In this document: one piece after another, positions 5,110-6,066 of the stretch
Layout of the letters: each line of letters begins with the position of its first letter
Position numbering within the stretch: position 1 is the first letter of the stretch
The notes under the pieces: generated by a model
The model's input: the letters and a program-made list of their open reading frames with translations, nothing else
Database searches by the model: none
Told to the model about the DNA's origin: nothing
Origin: Alkalimonas sp.
GTDB taxonomy: Bacteria > Pseudomonadota > Gammaproteobacteria > Enterobacterales > Alteromonadaceae
Reading direction: 5' to 3'
Assembly (NCBI GenBank): GCA_007117525.1
Contig: SKGJ01000311.1
Coordinates: 1 to 6,066 of the forward strand
Length of the DNA stretch: 6,066 bases
Made by a program: the position numbers and the translations under genes

Positions 5110-6066
5110 CAACAGAGCAATGGCGCCAGGCCAGCATTCAACCGATTAAGCAGTGGTCGCCCATTTGGATCGTGCCTTTGGCTGCCATTGGTATCGGCAT
5201 CTGGATGCTGTACTACAGTTATCAGAATCAGGGACCGACCGTTATCCTGATTGCTCCTCATGCGGAGGGCATTGTTGCCGGCAAAACCCAGGTGAAAAGT
5301 CGCAGTGTTGATGTCGGCCAAGTGGTGCGCGTTGATTTAACGGCGGATCTGAAACAAGTTGAAATCCAGGTGCGAATGCGGCCGGATACCGAGCCTTTGC
5401 TCAATGCCGAGTCGCAGTTTTGGGTGGTGCGGCCTCAAGTCAGCCGCTCAGGTATTACCGGTTTGAATACCTTGCTCTCCGGCGCTTACATTGAGTTGCT
5501 GCCGGGTGAGTCCGGCCAGCAGCTGTTGCATCATAACCTGCTGGATACGCCGCCGGTGGCCTCGGTTGACGCCGCTGGTATTCGCATCCGGCTGCGAACT
5601 GAAGATACCGGTGTTCTCTCGGTCGGCGACCCGGTGTTGTATCGCGGTTACGAGGTCGGTACCGTTGAGCAAAGCCTGTTTGATATGGATGAACGGCAAA
5701 TGTTGTATCAGCTGTTTATTCGAGCGCCTTACGATCGGCTGGTTACCGAAAACGTCCGTTTTTGGCAGGCCAGTGGGGTCAGTTTTGAGTTAACACCCGA
5801 TGGCGTCCGGGTTGAGCTAGCCTCCATTGCCAGTTTGATCAGTGGTGGCGTCAGTTTTGAAGTGCTGGAGGGCTGGCCAGCTGGCGAGCGGGTGGCGTCG
5901 GACACCGAGTTTGCACTTTTCCCGAATAAAAGCAGCATTCATGAAGGGATGTACAGCCAGTTTGTTGAGTACCTACTGTTCTTTGAGGAGTCGGTGCGGG
6001 GGTTAAAACCCGGTGCCCCGGTGGAGTACCGGGGAGTCCGCGTTGGCACTGTGGTCAGCGTGCCCT
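5106..6066 (+). CDS. pqiB: PqiB, MCE-domain intermembrane transport protein (3' end outside window)
   Basis: PqiB is anchored in the inner membrane, and its stacked MCE rings and helical needle form a periplasmic channel for lipids. About 320 codons are visible, against roughly 546 in E. coli. One transmembrane segment lies at about 20-37, after the WSPIW motif (17-21). MCE domain 1 spans about 44-136 (AEGIVAGKTQVKSRSVDVG at 53-71). MCE domain 2 starts near 158, with LSVGDPVLYRGYEVGTV at 171-187. MCE domain 3 is cut by the edge, with LKPGAPVEYRGVRVGTV at 300-316. The start is GTG 5106, overlapping the pqiA stop as GTGA, with GGAG (5094-5097) 8 bases upstream. No ATG precedes the conserved N-terminus in this frame. 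The N-terminal length to WSP equals that of E. coli PqiB. A pqiC gene would be expected next. Confidence 0.95.
   Translation, partial: MTTEQWRQASIQPIKQWSPIWIVPLAAIGIGIWMLYYSYQNQGPTVILIAPHAEGIVAGKTQVKSRSVDVGQVVRVDLTADLKQVEIQVRMRPDTEPLLNAESQFWVVRPQVSRSGITGLNTLLSGAYIELLPGESGQQLLHHNLLDTPPVASVDAAGIRIRLRTEDTGVLSVGDPVLYRGYEVGTVEQSLFDMDERQMLYQLFIRAPYDRLVTENVRFWQASGVSFELTPDGVRVELASIASLISGGVSFEVLEGWPAGERVASDTEFALFPNKSSIHEGMYSQFVEYLLFFEESVRGLKPGAPVEYRGVRVGTVVSVP

Noticed and set aside
3775..6066. Assigning the right-hand pair to letAB (yebST) instead of pqiAB
   Set aside because: The second protein's N-terminal WSPIW region and MCE1/MCE2 sequence, and the first protein's LFMLVLTNLFPF and FDPRLLWD phrases, resemble PqiB and PqiA more closely than LetB and LetA as I recall them. 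Counting the MCE domains in the full gene would settle it (three for PqiB, seven for E. coli LetB).

Overview
The window looks like ordinary core chromosome of a gammaproteobacterium. The order recX-alaS-csrA-tRNA-Ser(GCT)-tRNA-Arg(ACG) is the arrangement known from the recA-csrA region of E. coli and relatives. All proteins read as close gammaproteobacterial orthologues. Base composition is moderate, and I see no insertion sequence, integrase, phage gene or CRISPR array. I cannot name a genus; an Alteromonadales- or Aeromonadales-like marine or freshwater organism is a guess from protein flavour only.

Layout. 1-108 is the tail of recX. alaS (118-2745) follows after 9 bases, so the two are probably co-transcribed. 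A probable intrinsic terminator (2762-2800) closes alaS. It is followed by a 190-base leader with two candidate promoters and six GGA motifs ahead of csrA (2992-3183). A strong-looking stable-RNA promoter (3282-3309) then drives a tRNA operon: tRNA-Ser(GCT) at 3329-3418 and two identical tRNA-Arg(ACG) genes at 3433-3509 and 3541-3617. A clear intrinsic terminator (3627-3666) ends it. A second unit begins at 3775: pqiA, overlapping by four bases with pqiB, which runs off the right edge at 6066.

How the parts work together. The left half is translation and global-regulation housekeeping: AlaRS charges tRNA-Ala, CsrA binds GGA-containing mRNA leaders (probably including its own), and the tRNA operon supplies Ser and Arg acceptors. 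The right half is an envelope lipid-transport module: PqiA is the inner-membrane partner and PqiB the MCE-domain protein that forms a periplasmic bridge. A pqiC lipoprotein gene would be expected just beyond the window.

I found no previously undescribed system. The points most worth a second look are regulatory. An inverted repeat plus T-tract overlaps the pqiA ribosome-binding site, and would form only in transcripts reading through from the tRNA operon. A perfect 11-base inverted repeat flanks the first tRNA-Arg. The csrA leader is rich in GGA motifs.
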